Positions 8,893 to 17,271 of a stretch of 64,000 bases of DNA are shown here, one piece after another. The stretch lies in NCBI GenBank assembly GCA_029266035.1, contig JAJUFH010000006.1, positions 1-64,000 on the forward strand. Direction: 5' to 3'. Each line of letters starts with the position of its first letter. Position 1 is the stretch's first letter. The notes under the pieces were generated by a model, which was given only the letters and a program-made list of their open reading frames with translations, searched no databases and was not told the DNA's origin. Position numbers and translations under genes: made by a program. The DNA comes from Sinomicrobium sp. Its GTDB lineage: Bacteria; Bacteroidota; Bacteroidia; Flavobacteriales; Flavobacteriaceae.

Positions 8893-9732
8893 TCACTCCT
8901 CTACTCTTTGGGCGACAAATACTGATAAGGCATTTGCCCGTTCTGTACCCCTACTTAGATATTGTACCTCTCCATTTTTCCAAAGGGTAGCAATAGCTCT
9001 TGAATGGTTGAATGCATCACCCACCATATATACATCACCATCCGAAACAAATACAGAGTAGCCAAATGTTCCTGGGGCTGTTATTAGATCACCGTCGTTT
9101 AGCTGCTGTGCCACGCCATTTTCCCAAAGGGTATTGACATACGCTGTACCGTTGTGTGAATGGCCTGCCACATATACATCACTTCCCGCCACAAATACCG
9201 AATAGGTCCGGACACTACTCGCACCATCGCTTAGTTCCTGTGCTACGCCATTCTTCCAAATAGTAGCAACGTCTAATCCTTTATTTACAAAACCCGCTAC
9301 ATATACATCGCTACCTGAGACAAATACAGAACTGGCAATGGCCCAATCTGTGCCCTCGCTTAGCTCCTGTGCCTCGCTATTTTCCCAAAGGGTGGCAATT
9401 CTCTTCTCACCCCTGCCTGTATAGCCCGACACATAGACATCACTGCCTGAGACAAATACCGAATTAGCTTCTGTATCATTCACGTCTTCGCTTAACTCCT
9501 GTGCCTCACCGTTCTTCCACAGGGTAGCGACCGCGTTTGTGCCGTTATATACATTCCCCGCCACATACACATCGTAAACCGCCTCGGGTTCAGGATTAGG
9601 ATCGGGATTGTCAGGGCCTCCATCGTCATTAGAGCAACTAAATGCGACAATGGTGAGTATGGCCAACACTAAGACTTTTAAAGTACTTTGCAGGGGGTGG
9701 TTGTTTATACAGTGATTGCTGTTTTTTTTCAT
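8893..9732 (-). CDS. Secreted lipoprotein with five ~44-aa repeats (putative beta-propeller)
   Basis: 279 aa; lipobox-like VAFSCSNDD; five repeats of the type DVYVAG...ATLWKNGxAQxLSDG...SVFVSGS. Confidence 0.8.
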   Translation of the reverse strand: MKKNSNHCINNHPLQSTLKVLVLAILTIVAFSCSNDDGGPDNPDPNPEPEAVYDVYVAGNVYNGTNAVATLWKNGEAQELSEDVNDTEANSVFVSGSDVYVSGYTGRGEKRIATLWENSEAQELSEGTDWAIASSVFVSGSDVYVAGFVNKGLDVATIWKNGVAQELSDGASSVRTYSVFVAGSDVYVAGHSHNGTAYVNTLWENGVAQQLNDGDLITAPGTFGYSVFVSDGDVYMVGDAFNHSRAIATLWKNGEVQYLSRGTERANALSVFVAQRVEE

Positions 9733-10078
9733 AACTATTAGTTTTAATTAGTCCTGTAACTTCAAACTCAGTAGTTACAAGATTAAAACATGTTGTCATT
9801 GAATGCAATAGAGAATAAGTATAGAGGGCGTATCATTGAGTGTTTGAAAAAAGGACAAATAATCACAAAAACCCCTTAAACACTCCTTCTACCCCCTTAA
9901 AAACTCATTGAACTTGATATAAAGCAGCTGTTTTGAGGTATCTTTGAAGTTATCTTCAGACAAGACAGCGGCATGGTTAGAACAACTATAAATGCAGGCA
10001 ATGCTGTTTTCACCGACGAAATGGCTACGGTATCGGTTTGCCCCCCAATCATATAATTCATATATTTGTCTAAAGCTT

Positions 10079-10150
10079 TAGGGGTATTCTGAAAAGAATT
10101 GAGAGAGTCCCTTTGAACCTGATCCGGCTAACACCTGCGTAGGGAAAAGC
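10079..10150 (+). promoter_or_regulatory. TPP riboswitch (THI element)
   Basis: ggggtattct...ttgagagagtccctttgaacctgatccggctaacacctgcgtagggaa, conserved THI-box core; upstream of thiM. Confidence 0.95.
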
Positions 10151-10229
10151 AAAATGCATCAGTATTGATGTTTTTCTTTCTTTATTCTATAGTGTTTTCC
10201 TAAAGCGTTTTTTAATAAAAATTAGTTTA

Positions 10230-11030
10230 ATGGAAAACAATCTTTGGAATTACATTCAATCCGTAAAAAAACAATCGCCACTTGTTCATAATATCACCAA
10301 TTTTGTAGTGATGAACAATACTGCCAATGCGCTTTTAGCAGTTGGAGCTTCTCCGATTATGGCTCATGCAAAATCTGAAATCAAAGATATGGTCGCTATC
10401 TCCGGCGCAACAGTTATCAATATCGGAACCTTAGATGAGTATTGGTCTGAAGCTATGCTAATGGCTGCAGAGGAAGCGCATCGCAGCGGAAAAACTTGGG
10501 TTTTAGATCCGGTTGGAGCAGGCGCCACCGCTTTTCGAGATGAAATCTCAGCAAAACTTTTGGCATTTAAACCCACGATCGTGAGGGGGAACGCTTCAGA
10601 GATCATCGCCTTGGCCAAGGCCAACAAAACCACTACAAAAGGAGTAGACAGTACCGCTGAAAGCAATGAGGCAATAGACGCAGCCAAATATCTTGTAGAA
10701 CACTATCACTCCACTGTATGTATTTCGGGAGCAACAGATCTTATCATCGATGAAAAGACAACTTATTTTGTTAAAAACGGTCACCCCTTGATGACAAAGG
10801 TAACGGGATTGGGTTGTTCCGCTTCGGCCATAGTTGGGGCTTTTGCCTCAATTTCTGAAAATAGAACAGAAGCTACTGCCGCCGCTATGTCGCTATTGGG
10901 TATTGCGGGAGAATTGGCCGAAAAGATTTCTACGGGACCAGGGAGTCTTCAGCTAAATATTTTGGACAAACTGCACAATATTTCGGAGCAGGAGTTTTTT
11001 GAAAATGTAAAGGTTTCAAAAAATGAGTAG
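10230..11030 (+). CDS. thiM: Hydroxyethylthiazole kinase
   Basis: 266 aa; VHNITNFVVMNNTANALLAVGASPIMAH and TGLGCSASAIVGAF signatures. Confidence 0.95.
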   Translation: MENNLWNYIQSVKKQSPLVHNITNFVVMNNTANALLAVGASPIMAHAKSEIKDMVAISGATVINIGTLDEYWSEAMLMAAEEAHRSGKTWVLDPVGAGATAFRDEISAKLLAFKPTIVRGNASEIIALAKANKTTTKGVDSTAESNEAIDAAKYLVEHYHSTVCISGATDLIIDEKTTYFVKNGHPLMTKVTGLGCSASAIVGAFASISENRTEATAAAMSLLGIAGELAEKISTGPGSLQLNILDKLHNISEQEFFENVKVSKNE

Positions 11031-11658
11031 AATCCTTTCTTTTCCTTATCAGCTTTATCTCGTAATCTCTGAATCAGATTGCAAAGGTCGAGACTTCATA
11101 GATGTGGCTGAACAAGCAATTTTGGGTGGAGTTGACATTATTCAGCTACGGGAAAAAAATGCTTCCGATTCGGATTTTCTGGAAAAAGCAATTCGGCTGA
11201 AAGAGATTACCGACAAATATGGGATTCCCTTAATTATCAACGACAATGCTTTTGTCGCTAAGGAAATTGAAGCTTTTGGCATCCATGTAGGGCAAAACGA
11301 TATACATCCGACAATTTTAAGAGAAGATTTTTTCGACAATAAGATGATAGGTTATTCCATTGAGCATTTGGATCAACTCAAAAACAACGATACCCTTACT
11401 TCGGATTATTTAGGTGTCAGTCCGATTTTCAGAACAAAAACTAAATTAGATACGGTTACAGAATGGGGATTGGAAGGACTGATCGAAATTAGAGCGCTCA
11501 CCGAGAAACCACTGATAGCGATTGGAAATATACATCTTAACAACGCAAAAGACGTGATGAGATCGGGGGCAGATTGCATAGCGGTAGTATCAGAAATCTG
11601 CAGTGCTGAAAACCCTCAAAAAGCCGCTTTTGACCTAAAAAATGAAATCGAAAAATGA
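11023..11658 (+). CDS. thiE: Thiamine phosphate synthase
   Basis: 211 aa; IIQLREKNASDSDF, IINDNAFVAKEIEAFGIHVGQND signatures; overlaps thiM. Confidence 0.95.
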   Translation: MSRILSFPYQLYLVISESDCKGRDFIDVAEQAILGGVDIIQLREKNASDSDFLEKAIRLKEITDKYGIPLIINDNAFVAKEIEAFGIHVGQNDIHPTILREDFFDNKMIGYSIEHLDQLKNNDTLTSDYLGVSPIFRTKTKLDTVTEWGLEGLIEIRALTEKPLIAIGNIHLNNAKDVMRSGADCIAVVSEICSAENPQKAAFDLKNEIEK

Positions 11659-12488
11659 AAAAGTACAAATACCCTTCCGTCCTAGCTATCGCAGGGTTTG
11701 ACGGCAGTGGAGGTGCCGGAATTCAGGCAGATATAAAAACCATTTCGGCTTTAGGATGTTATGCCACCTCCGTTTTAACAGCTTTACCCGTTCAGAATAC
11801 CCAAGGGGTAAGAAATATATTCCATATTCCCGTCAAAGCCGTATCGGAACAGATCGAGGCCATTATGGACGATGTTTTTCCGGATGCTATAAAGATTGGA
11901 ATGGTGCATACCCCAGAATTGGTCGAGACCATTGTAAAGACTTTGGCCAAATACAAAAAGGTTCCGATTGTATTCGATCCTGTGATGGTCGCGACAAGTG
12001 GTCATCGGCTTATAGAAAAAGAAACTATCCAAACAATCGTCAAAGAACTTTTTCCTATTTCGGATATTCTCACACCCAATATGGATGAGGCTTCAATTTT
12101 GGCCGATATGCAAGTAAAAACCTTAGACGATATGAAAATAGCAGGAGAAAAGATTAAAGATCTTGGCGGCAAACACATACTGCTAAAGGGAGGTCATCAA
12201 ACTACTGCAAAAATCACTTCGCTATTTTACAGTGATAAACACAGTTCTCGGGTTTTTGAAAGCCTAAAATTAAACACCAACAACACCCACGGTTCGGGCT
12301 GTACGCTTTCTTCTGCAATTGCTTCGTTTATCGCACAAGGAAAATCTTTAAACGATGCGGTAGCCTGTGCTCAAGCTTATGTTTCAGAAGCAATCATCAA
12401 CGGGAGCGATGTACAAACCGGAAAGGGAAATGGCCCTTTAAATCACTTTTTTAACCCTCAAAAACTTATTAAAAATGAATTGGTCTGA
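11655..12488 (+). CDS. thiD: Hydroxymethylpyrimidine/phosphomethylpyrimidine kinase
   Basis: 277 aa; GFDGSGGAGIQADIKTISALGCYATSVLTALPVQNT. Confidence 0.95.
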   Translation: MKKYKYPSVLAIAGFDGSGGAGIQADIKTISALGCYATSVLTALPVQNTQGVRNIFHIPVKAVSEQIEAIMDDVFPDAIKIGMVHTPELVETIVKTLAKYKKVPIVFDPVMVATSGHRLIEKETIQTIVKELFPISDILTPNMDEASILADMQVKTLDDMKIAGEKIKDLGGKHILLKGGHQTTAKITSLFYSDKHSSRVFESLKLNTNNTHGSGCTLSSAIASFIAQGKSLNDAVACAQAYVSEAIINGSDVQTGKGNGPLNHFFNPQKLIKNELV

Positions 12489-13125
12489 GAAGGTCTGGAA
12501 TTCGACTGAGCGAATTTATAACGACATTATAAACATGTCTTTTATCGAGGAACTGTCAAATGGAACTTTAGACAAAAGTAAATTCCATTTTTACATCGGG
12601 CAAGACGCTCTGTATCTCGAACATTTCGGAAAAGCCCTTGCTTTAATTGGAAGCAAACTCCACAATAAAGCAGATGCCTTGGCCTATATGAGATTTGCAG
12701 AAAGTACTATTGTTGTCGAAAATGCCTTGCACGAATCCTTTTTTAAGGAAATGGGAATCCCGGATCAAAACATCTTACAACCGGCTTGTCATCACTATAT
12801 CCATTTTTTGAGAAGCACCGTTGCCTTTGAGCCCGTAGAAGTTGCAATGGCTGCAACTTTGCCTTGCTTTTGGATTTATAAAAAGGTAGGAGATTATATT
12901 TTAAGCCTTCCTCAGACCCCTAATAACGATTATCAAAGCTGGATCGATACTTACGGGGGAGATGATTTTGCGACTGCGGTTAAGACCGCCATTGAAATTT
13001 GCGACAGAGCGGCCGAAAATACTACTCCCGAGATAAGAACTCGAATGAATGAAGCTTATGCCACGGCTTCTCAACTGGAATTTCAATTCTGGCAAGCCGC
13101 ATACGATTTAAAGGTCTGGAAATAG
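12475..13125 (+). CDS. tenA: Thiaminase II / aminopyrimidine aminohydrolase
   Basis: 216 aa; TenA-like four-helix protein, FHFYIGQDALYLEHFGKALA; overlaps thiD. Confidence 0.9.
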   Translation: MNWSEKVWNSTERIYNDIINMSFIEELSNGTLDKSKFHFYIGQDALYLEHFGKALALIGSKLHNKADALAYMRFAESTIVVENALHESFFKEMGIPDQNILQPACHHYIHFLRSTVAFEPVEVAMAATLPCFWIYKKVGDYILSLPQTPNNDYQSWIDTYGGDDFATAVKTAIEICDRAAENTTPEIRTRMNEAYATASQLEFQFWQAAYDLKVWK

Positions 13126-13261
13126 TTTGATTTACAACTGTTAAATAACCGCATTATGCTGAATTATCAGCGGTGAGATATTATTTGGAGACATCACTAT
13201 GAAAAGACGTCGAATTTTGTATTTTTGCGCCAAGTAAAAACTAAAAACACTTTTAGTTTAC

Positions 13262-13336
13262 GGGTCATTAACTCAGTTGGTTTAGAGTGTCACCTTGACA
13301 GGGTGGAAGTCATTGGTTCGAATCCAATATGACCCA
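13262..13336 (+). tRNA. tRNA-Val (GAC)
   Basis: Cloverleaf gggtcat-...-ttGACag anticodon loop, ttggttcgaatccaa T-arm, atgaccc acceptor 3' strand. Confidence 0.93.
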
Positions 13337-13357
13337 CATTTTACTTTACCTCTACAG

Positions 13358-13386
13358 AAGCACCTTTTACTCGGTGCTTTTTTTAT
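13358..13386 (+). terminator. Intrinsic terminator downstream of tRNA-Val
   Basis: aagcacc-ttttactc-ggtgctt then T-run. Confidence 0.75.
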
Positions 13387-13519
13387 GTCTTTTATCTTCA
13401 CTTGTTTGGCGTCTTTTAAAGAGAGTTACAGCAGTAAATATTGCTGGATACTGCTTCGTAAATGTTAACCTCTCCCCCTTTTTCGTATAAAAAGGAAACG
13501 CTCAAAACTTGTAAAAAGC

Positions 13520-14242
13520 ATGAAAAATCTAATCGAAAACCTAAAGAGAAACCGCCAAAATGTGATTTGCGAATCACTCATTGCATTGACGGCTGTGCTT
13601 TTAGGTATACTGATTTTTAGTTGCTTTGAAAGTATCGACGATAGCAGCGAGACACCGACATTAGAAGCTATAGCCGAGATAGAGGCCGTGTTTTTTACTG
13701 AAGGTAGCTCTAAAGCTCCTGTGGTGAACTGGAAAGAGAATAAAGGCACATTTGTCTTGACGAGCGATCCTGTACAAGGATTGAGTATAGACCAAAACAC
13801 CGGAGTGTTGTGTTGGACAAAAGACCTTCCAATAGGAGAGCATATCGTCGAGATAACGGCTATCAACAGCAAAGGTAGCAGCTCCAGAACCATAGTGATC
13901 AACAACCCGCTTCAAGGTACATTCCGCGGTTTGAGCGATTTTATTTTAGACAAAGAGATCAACAAGGCCTCCTTTAAAACAGAGATGAAGTTTACTCCTG
14001 ATGGAAATATGACGGGAAGCAGCGATGAATACCAACTTGTAGGGAATTGGAAACTAAGCGAAGGAGAGCTATATGTAGAATTCACATTTGACCCTAATGG
14101 CGAAGCCCTCAGATTTTCTGTAGCACACCCATTGAGTTTCAGTGACGATGCGGTCTATTTAGGGCTAACAAGCCTACTCTACGTACCGGCGAGAAAAGAG
14201 GTTGGGAACATACATCTCTGCATGGGCGATTGTGAGTTGTAA
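13520..14242 (+). CDS. Putative lipoprotein with Ig-like domain, tandem paralog 1
   Basis: 240 aa; NTGVLCWTKDLPIGEHIVEITAINSKGSSSRTIVINNPLQG; C-terminal LCMGDCEL shared with the next two genes. Confidence 0.8.
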   Translation: MKNLIENLKRNRQNVICESLIALTAVLLGILIFSCFESIDDSSETPTLEAIAEIEAVFFTEGSSKAPVVNWKENKGTFVLTSDPVQGLSIDQNTGVLCWTKDLPIGEHIVEITAINSKGSSSRTIVINNPLQGTFRGLSDFILDKEINKASFKTEMKFTPDGNMTGSSDEYQLVGNWKLSEGELYVEFTFDPNGEALRFSVAHPLSFSDDAVYLGLTSLLYVPARKEVGNIHLCMGDCEL

Positions 14243-14326
14243 GGCACTGAAAAAAAAGTACTCTACAAATGTTAACCTTCCTCCCTTTTTTACATAAAAG
14301 GGAAACTCTTAAAACATTTAGGCAAT

Positions 14327-15082
14327 ATGAAAACTTTAAGCGAAAACCAACAAACAAACTATAGCACTGCGATATACAAATCACTAAGCCTATTGGCCAC
14401 AGTGTTTTTTAGTGTGCTGATTGTGAGTTGCTCCGGCAGTGACGGCGATGGCGACGGCTATGGAGCACCGACCTTAGAAGCTATAGCCGAGATAGACGCA
14501 ATGTATTTTAAGGAAGGTAGCACTACCACACCTACGATAGACTGGAATGGCCAACAGGGTACCTTTGCCTTGACCGGCACTCCGGTACAAGGCTTGAGCA
14601 TAGACAAAAACACCGGAGTACTCAGTTGGGGGAAAGACCTGCCGATTGGTGAGCACATTGTGGAGATCACAGCTACCAACAGTGTGGGAAACAGCTCCAG
14701 ATCTACAGTGATCAACAATCCCTTTCAAGGCTCATTTAAAGGATTTTACCAGTATTCTACTGCCTCGGTGGGCGGCGGTCCAACCTATGAAGTAAATATA
14801 AGCTTCACTCCCGATGGAAAGACCACAGGACGTATAGAATTATCATCAGGTACTAGATTACCATTTGATGGAATTTGGGAATTGACAGATGATGAGTTAT
14901 TTGTTGAAATCATAGTTAAAGCTCCAGAAGGTGAAACCGCTACATTATCACTGACGAGCGAACTGAATTCCAGTGATGATGCCGTTTATATAGGTCCTAC
15001 TACCCTGTACGTCGGTGAAGGCACTCCTGAGGAATACGCGTATGGAGATATACAACTGTGTATGGGCGATTGTGATTTGTAG
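14327..15082 (+). CDS. Putative lipoprotein with Ig-like domain, tandem paralog 2
   Basis: 251 aa; lipobox VSCSGSDGD; same Ig-like core, C-terminal IQLCMGDCDL. Confidence 0.85.
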   Translation: MKTLSENQQTNYSTAIYKSLSLLATVFFSVLIVSCSGSDGDGDGYGAPTLEAIAEIDAMYFKEGSTTTPTIDWNGQQGTFALTGTPVQGLSIDKNTGVLSWGKDLPIGEHIVEITATNSVGNSSRSTVINNPFQGSFKGFYQYSTASVGGGPTYEVNISFTPDGKTTGRIELSSGTRLPFDGIWELTDDELFVEIIVKAPEGETATLSLTSELNSSDDAVYIGPTTLYVGEGTPEEYAYGDIQLCMGDCDL

Positions 15083-15114
15083 AAAAAAGAAAACTCTTAA
15101 AACATTTAGGCAAT

Positions 15115-15858
15115 ATGAAAACTTTAAACGAAAACCAACAAACAAACTATAGCACTGCGACATATAAATTGCTAAGCCTATTGGTTGCTGTACTTTTTAG
15201 TGTATTGATTTTTAGCTGTTCTGACGATGGCGATCAGGCAGGATCACCGGTATTAGAAGATATGGCTCAAATAGAAGCCGTGTTACTTACTGAGGGCAAC
15301 TCTGCAACCCCAAAGGTAGTCTGGAACGGCGATCAGGGCACATTTGCTTTGACCAGCCCGCCGGTACAAGGCCTGAGCATAGACGAAAACACCGGAGTGC
15401 TCAGTTGGGGGAAAGACCTGCCAATGGGAGAGCATGCCGTAGAAATCACAGCCACCAACAAAGAGGGTAGCAGCTCTGTCTCTACCGTAATCAACAACCC
15501 TTTTCAAGGTAAATTCTCCGGATTATGGGATGGTAGTGACGACGGAGAATTGGAGAGCTCTCCTTTAGAAATAGAAATGGAGTTCTCCCCCGACGGGAGC
15601 ATTGGCGGAAGTATAATGGATCGTTTTGGCGAATATAATATTAGCGGAAACTGGGAATTAGATGATAGTGAACTATACGCAGAATTCACTTTTGATAGCG
15701 AGGGGTCGGGAACAGTCGAATTATCTTGGTCTGAAGAGCTTAATTTCGGCGATGATGGGGTCACTATTGGGATAACTACCTTTTACATAGGCTACGACCT
15801 TCCCGAGGGGGGTGAGTATGGAGATATACAACTGTGTATGGGCGATTGTGATCTGTAG
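15115..15858 (+). CDS. Putative lipoprotein with Ig-like domain, tandem paralog 3
   Basis: 247 aa; lipobox FSCSDDGD; same Ig-like core, C-terminal IQLCMGDCDL. Confidence 0.85.
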   Translation: MKTLNENQQTNYSTATYKLLSLLVAVLFSVLIFSCSDDGDQAGSPVLEDMAQIEAVLLTEGNSATPKVVWNGDQGTFALTSPPVQGLSIDENTGVLSWGKDLPMGEHAVEITATNKEGSSSVSTVINNPFQGKFSGLWDGSDDGELESSPLEIEMEFSPDGSIGGSIMDRFGEYNISGNWELDDSELYAEFTFDSEGSGTVELSWSEELNFGDDGVTIGITTFYIGYDLPEGGEYGDIQLCMGDCDL

Positions 15859-15905
15859 AAAAGCCGACAGTAGGTCATCATTCTGTCATTTATTCGGAAT
15901 AATGG

Positions 15906-15934
15906 TTTGCGTTTAGTGAAAAAAGCTAAATTTG
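15906..15934 (+). promoter_or_regulatory. Bacteroidetes-type promoter (TTTG ... TAnnTTTG) upstream of ECF sigma gene
   Basis: TTTG at 15906-15909 and TAAATTTG at 15927-15934. Confidence 0.45.
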
Positions 15935-15974
15935 TAACAACCGATAGTTAACTTTTTTCACGTGAATCCATTAA

Positions 15975-16553
15975 GTGGTGTATAGACGGACTGATGACAT
16001 ACTCCAAGCCTTAAAACAAGGTGACGACAGTGCTTTTAGACAGGTTTACGAAGCAAATAGAGATAAGTTTTTAAACTTCTCAAAACGTTATCAGTTGACC
16101 GAAGAAGACGCAGTCGACATCTATCAAGATGCCTATATTGTGTTTTACAACAACATTGTTGAGGGTAAAATAAAACAGTTTACGAGCAGCATCTCTACCT
16201 ATTTGTTCAGTATAGGCAAACACTTAATATACGACAGAATGAGAAAGAATAAATTGGAAAGTGAAGCTAACTTTGATTTCGCGGTAGTAAAAGATGAGGA
16301 GAGCTTGGCATCTCCATTAGATTTTGAAGATGTATCGTTGACTGAAGAGCAGCTATTAGTACAAAAACACTTCGGTAGCCTAGGAAAAAAATGTCAGGAG
16401 CTGCTCACTTTGTTTTACTACCGCGGATATACTATAAAAGACATCTTGGATTTGGGTGATTACAACAGCGAAAACGTGGTTAAAAGCCAGAAATCCAGAT
16501 GTATGAAAAATTTAAGGGATCGGATAAATGCAAGCAGCAAACAGTATGAATAG
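15975..16553 (+). CDS. ECF-type RNA polymerase sigma factor
   Basis: 192 aa; EEDAVDIYQDAYIVFYNNI (region 2) and CQELLTLFYYRGYTIKDIL...VVKSQKSRCMKNLRD (region 4). Confidence 0.85.
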   Translation: MVYRRTDDILQALKQGDDSAFRQVYEANRDKFLNFSKRYQLTEEDAVDIYQDAYIVFYNNIVEGKIKQFTSSISTYLFSIGKHLIYDRMRKNKLESEANFDFAVVKDEESLASPLDFEDVSLTEEQLLVQKHFGSLGKKCQELLTLFYYRGYTIKDILDLGDYNSENVVKSQKSRCMKNLRDRINASSKQYE

Positions 16554-17271
16554 GGAAGATTTGTTATATCGTTACTTTTCCCATACGCTTTCTCCATCAC
16601 AGAAGAAGGCCTTAGACGAGCTATTGCAGTCGGATGCCGACTTTAGGCGACAGTTTGAGTTTGAAGTCAACCTGAAACACGCAATCCAAAAAACGGAAAA
16701 CGAAAAGCTAAAGGCAAAACTACAGGGATTCGAAGCAGAAATACCAAATAAGACTAAAAAACCGAGCTGGTTTAACTCGCGAAATATAGCGATTGCCGCT
16801 TCTGTGGTGCTACTGATAGGTGTGGCAGGCTTTTATCATTTTTTTGGTCTCGATCACTCTGCATTGTACGAAGACAATTTTAAAACCTATCCTAATACCG
16901 TGTATAGCATTACCCGGAGCGATAGTGAAAATACGGTAGAACGCCAGGCCTTTGTAGCTTATGAGACAGAAGACTACGGCTTAGCTCTTGAAAAATTTAA
17001 GCAAATCCCAGCCGATTTGCGCGCTGATTATATCGGTTTCTACGAAGGCCAAGCTCTTCTAAATCTCGGTCGATGGGACGAGGCACTGCAACACTTTACC
17101 GATATTGTAGAAAACGGTCAAAGTTTTGTGGCGGAGTCGCATTGGTACCTATCGCTTATCTACCTGCACCAAAAGGACAAAACCAATGCCGCCAAGCATT
17201 TAAAAACCTTAATGGCCAACTATACCTACAATCGGGATAAAGCAAAAGCTCTGTTGGACAAACTGAATTAG
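16528..17271 (+). CDS. Single-TM tetratricopeptide-repeat protein (anti-sigma-like position)
   Basis: 247 aa; TM IAIAASVVLLIGVAGFYHFF; TPR-like C-terminal region; overlaps sigma gene. Confidence 0.7.
   Translation: MQAANSMNREDLLYRYFSHTLSPSQKKALDELLQSDADFRRQFEFEVNLKHAIQKTENEKLKAKLQGFEAEIPNKTKKPSWFNSRNIAIAASVVLLIGVAGFYHFFGLDHSALYEDNFKTYPNTVYSITRSDSENTVERQAFVAYETEDYGLALEKFKQIPADLRADYIGFYEGQALLNLGRWDEALQHFTDIVENGQSFVAESHWYLSLIYLHQKDKTNAAKHLKTLMANYTYNRDKAKALLDKLN

Noticed and set aside
8893-9732. Idea that the repeat lipoprotein is truncated by the mobile element insertion
   Set aside because: The protein ends at the SVFV strand, complementing its DVYVAG start, so a natural end is at least as likely; no frameshifted continuation found in the other frames
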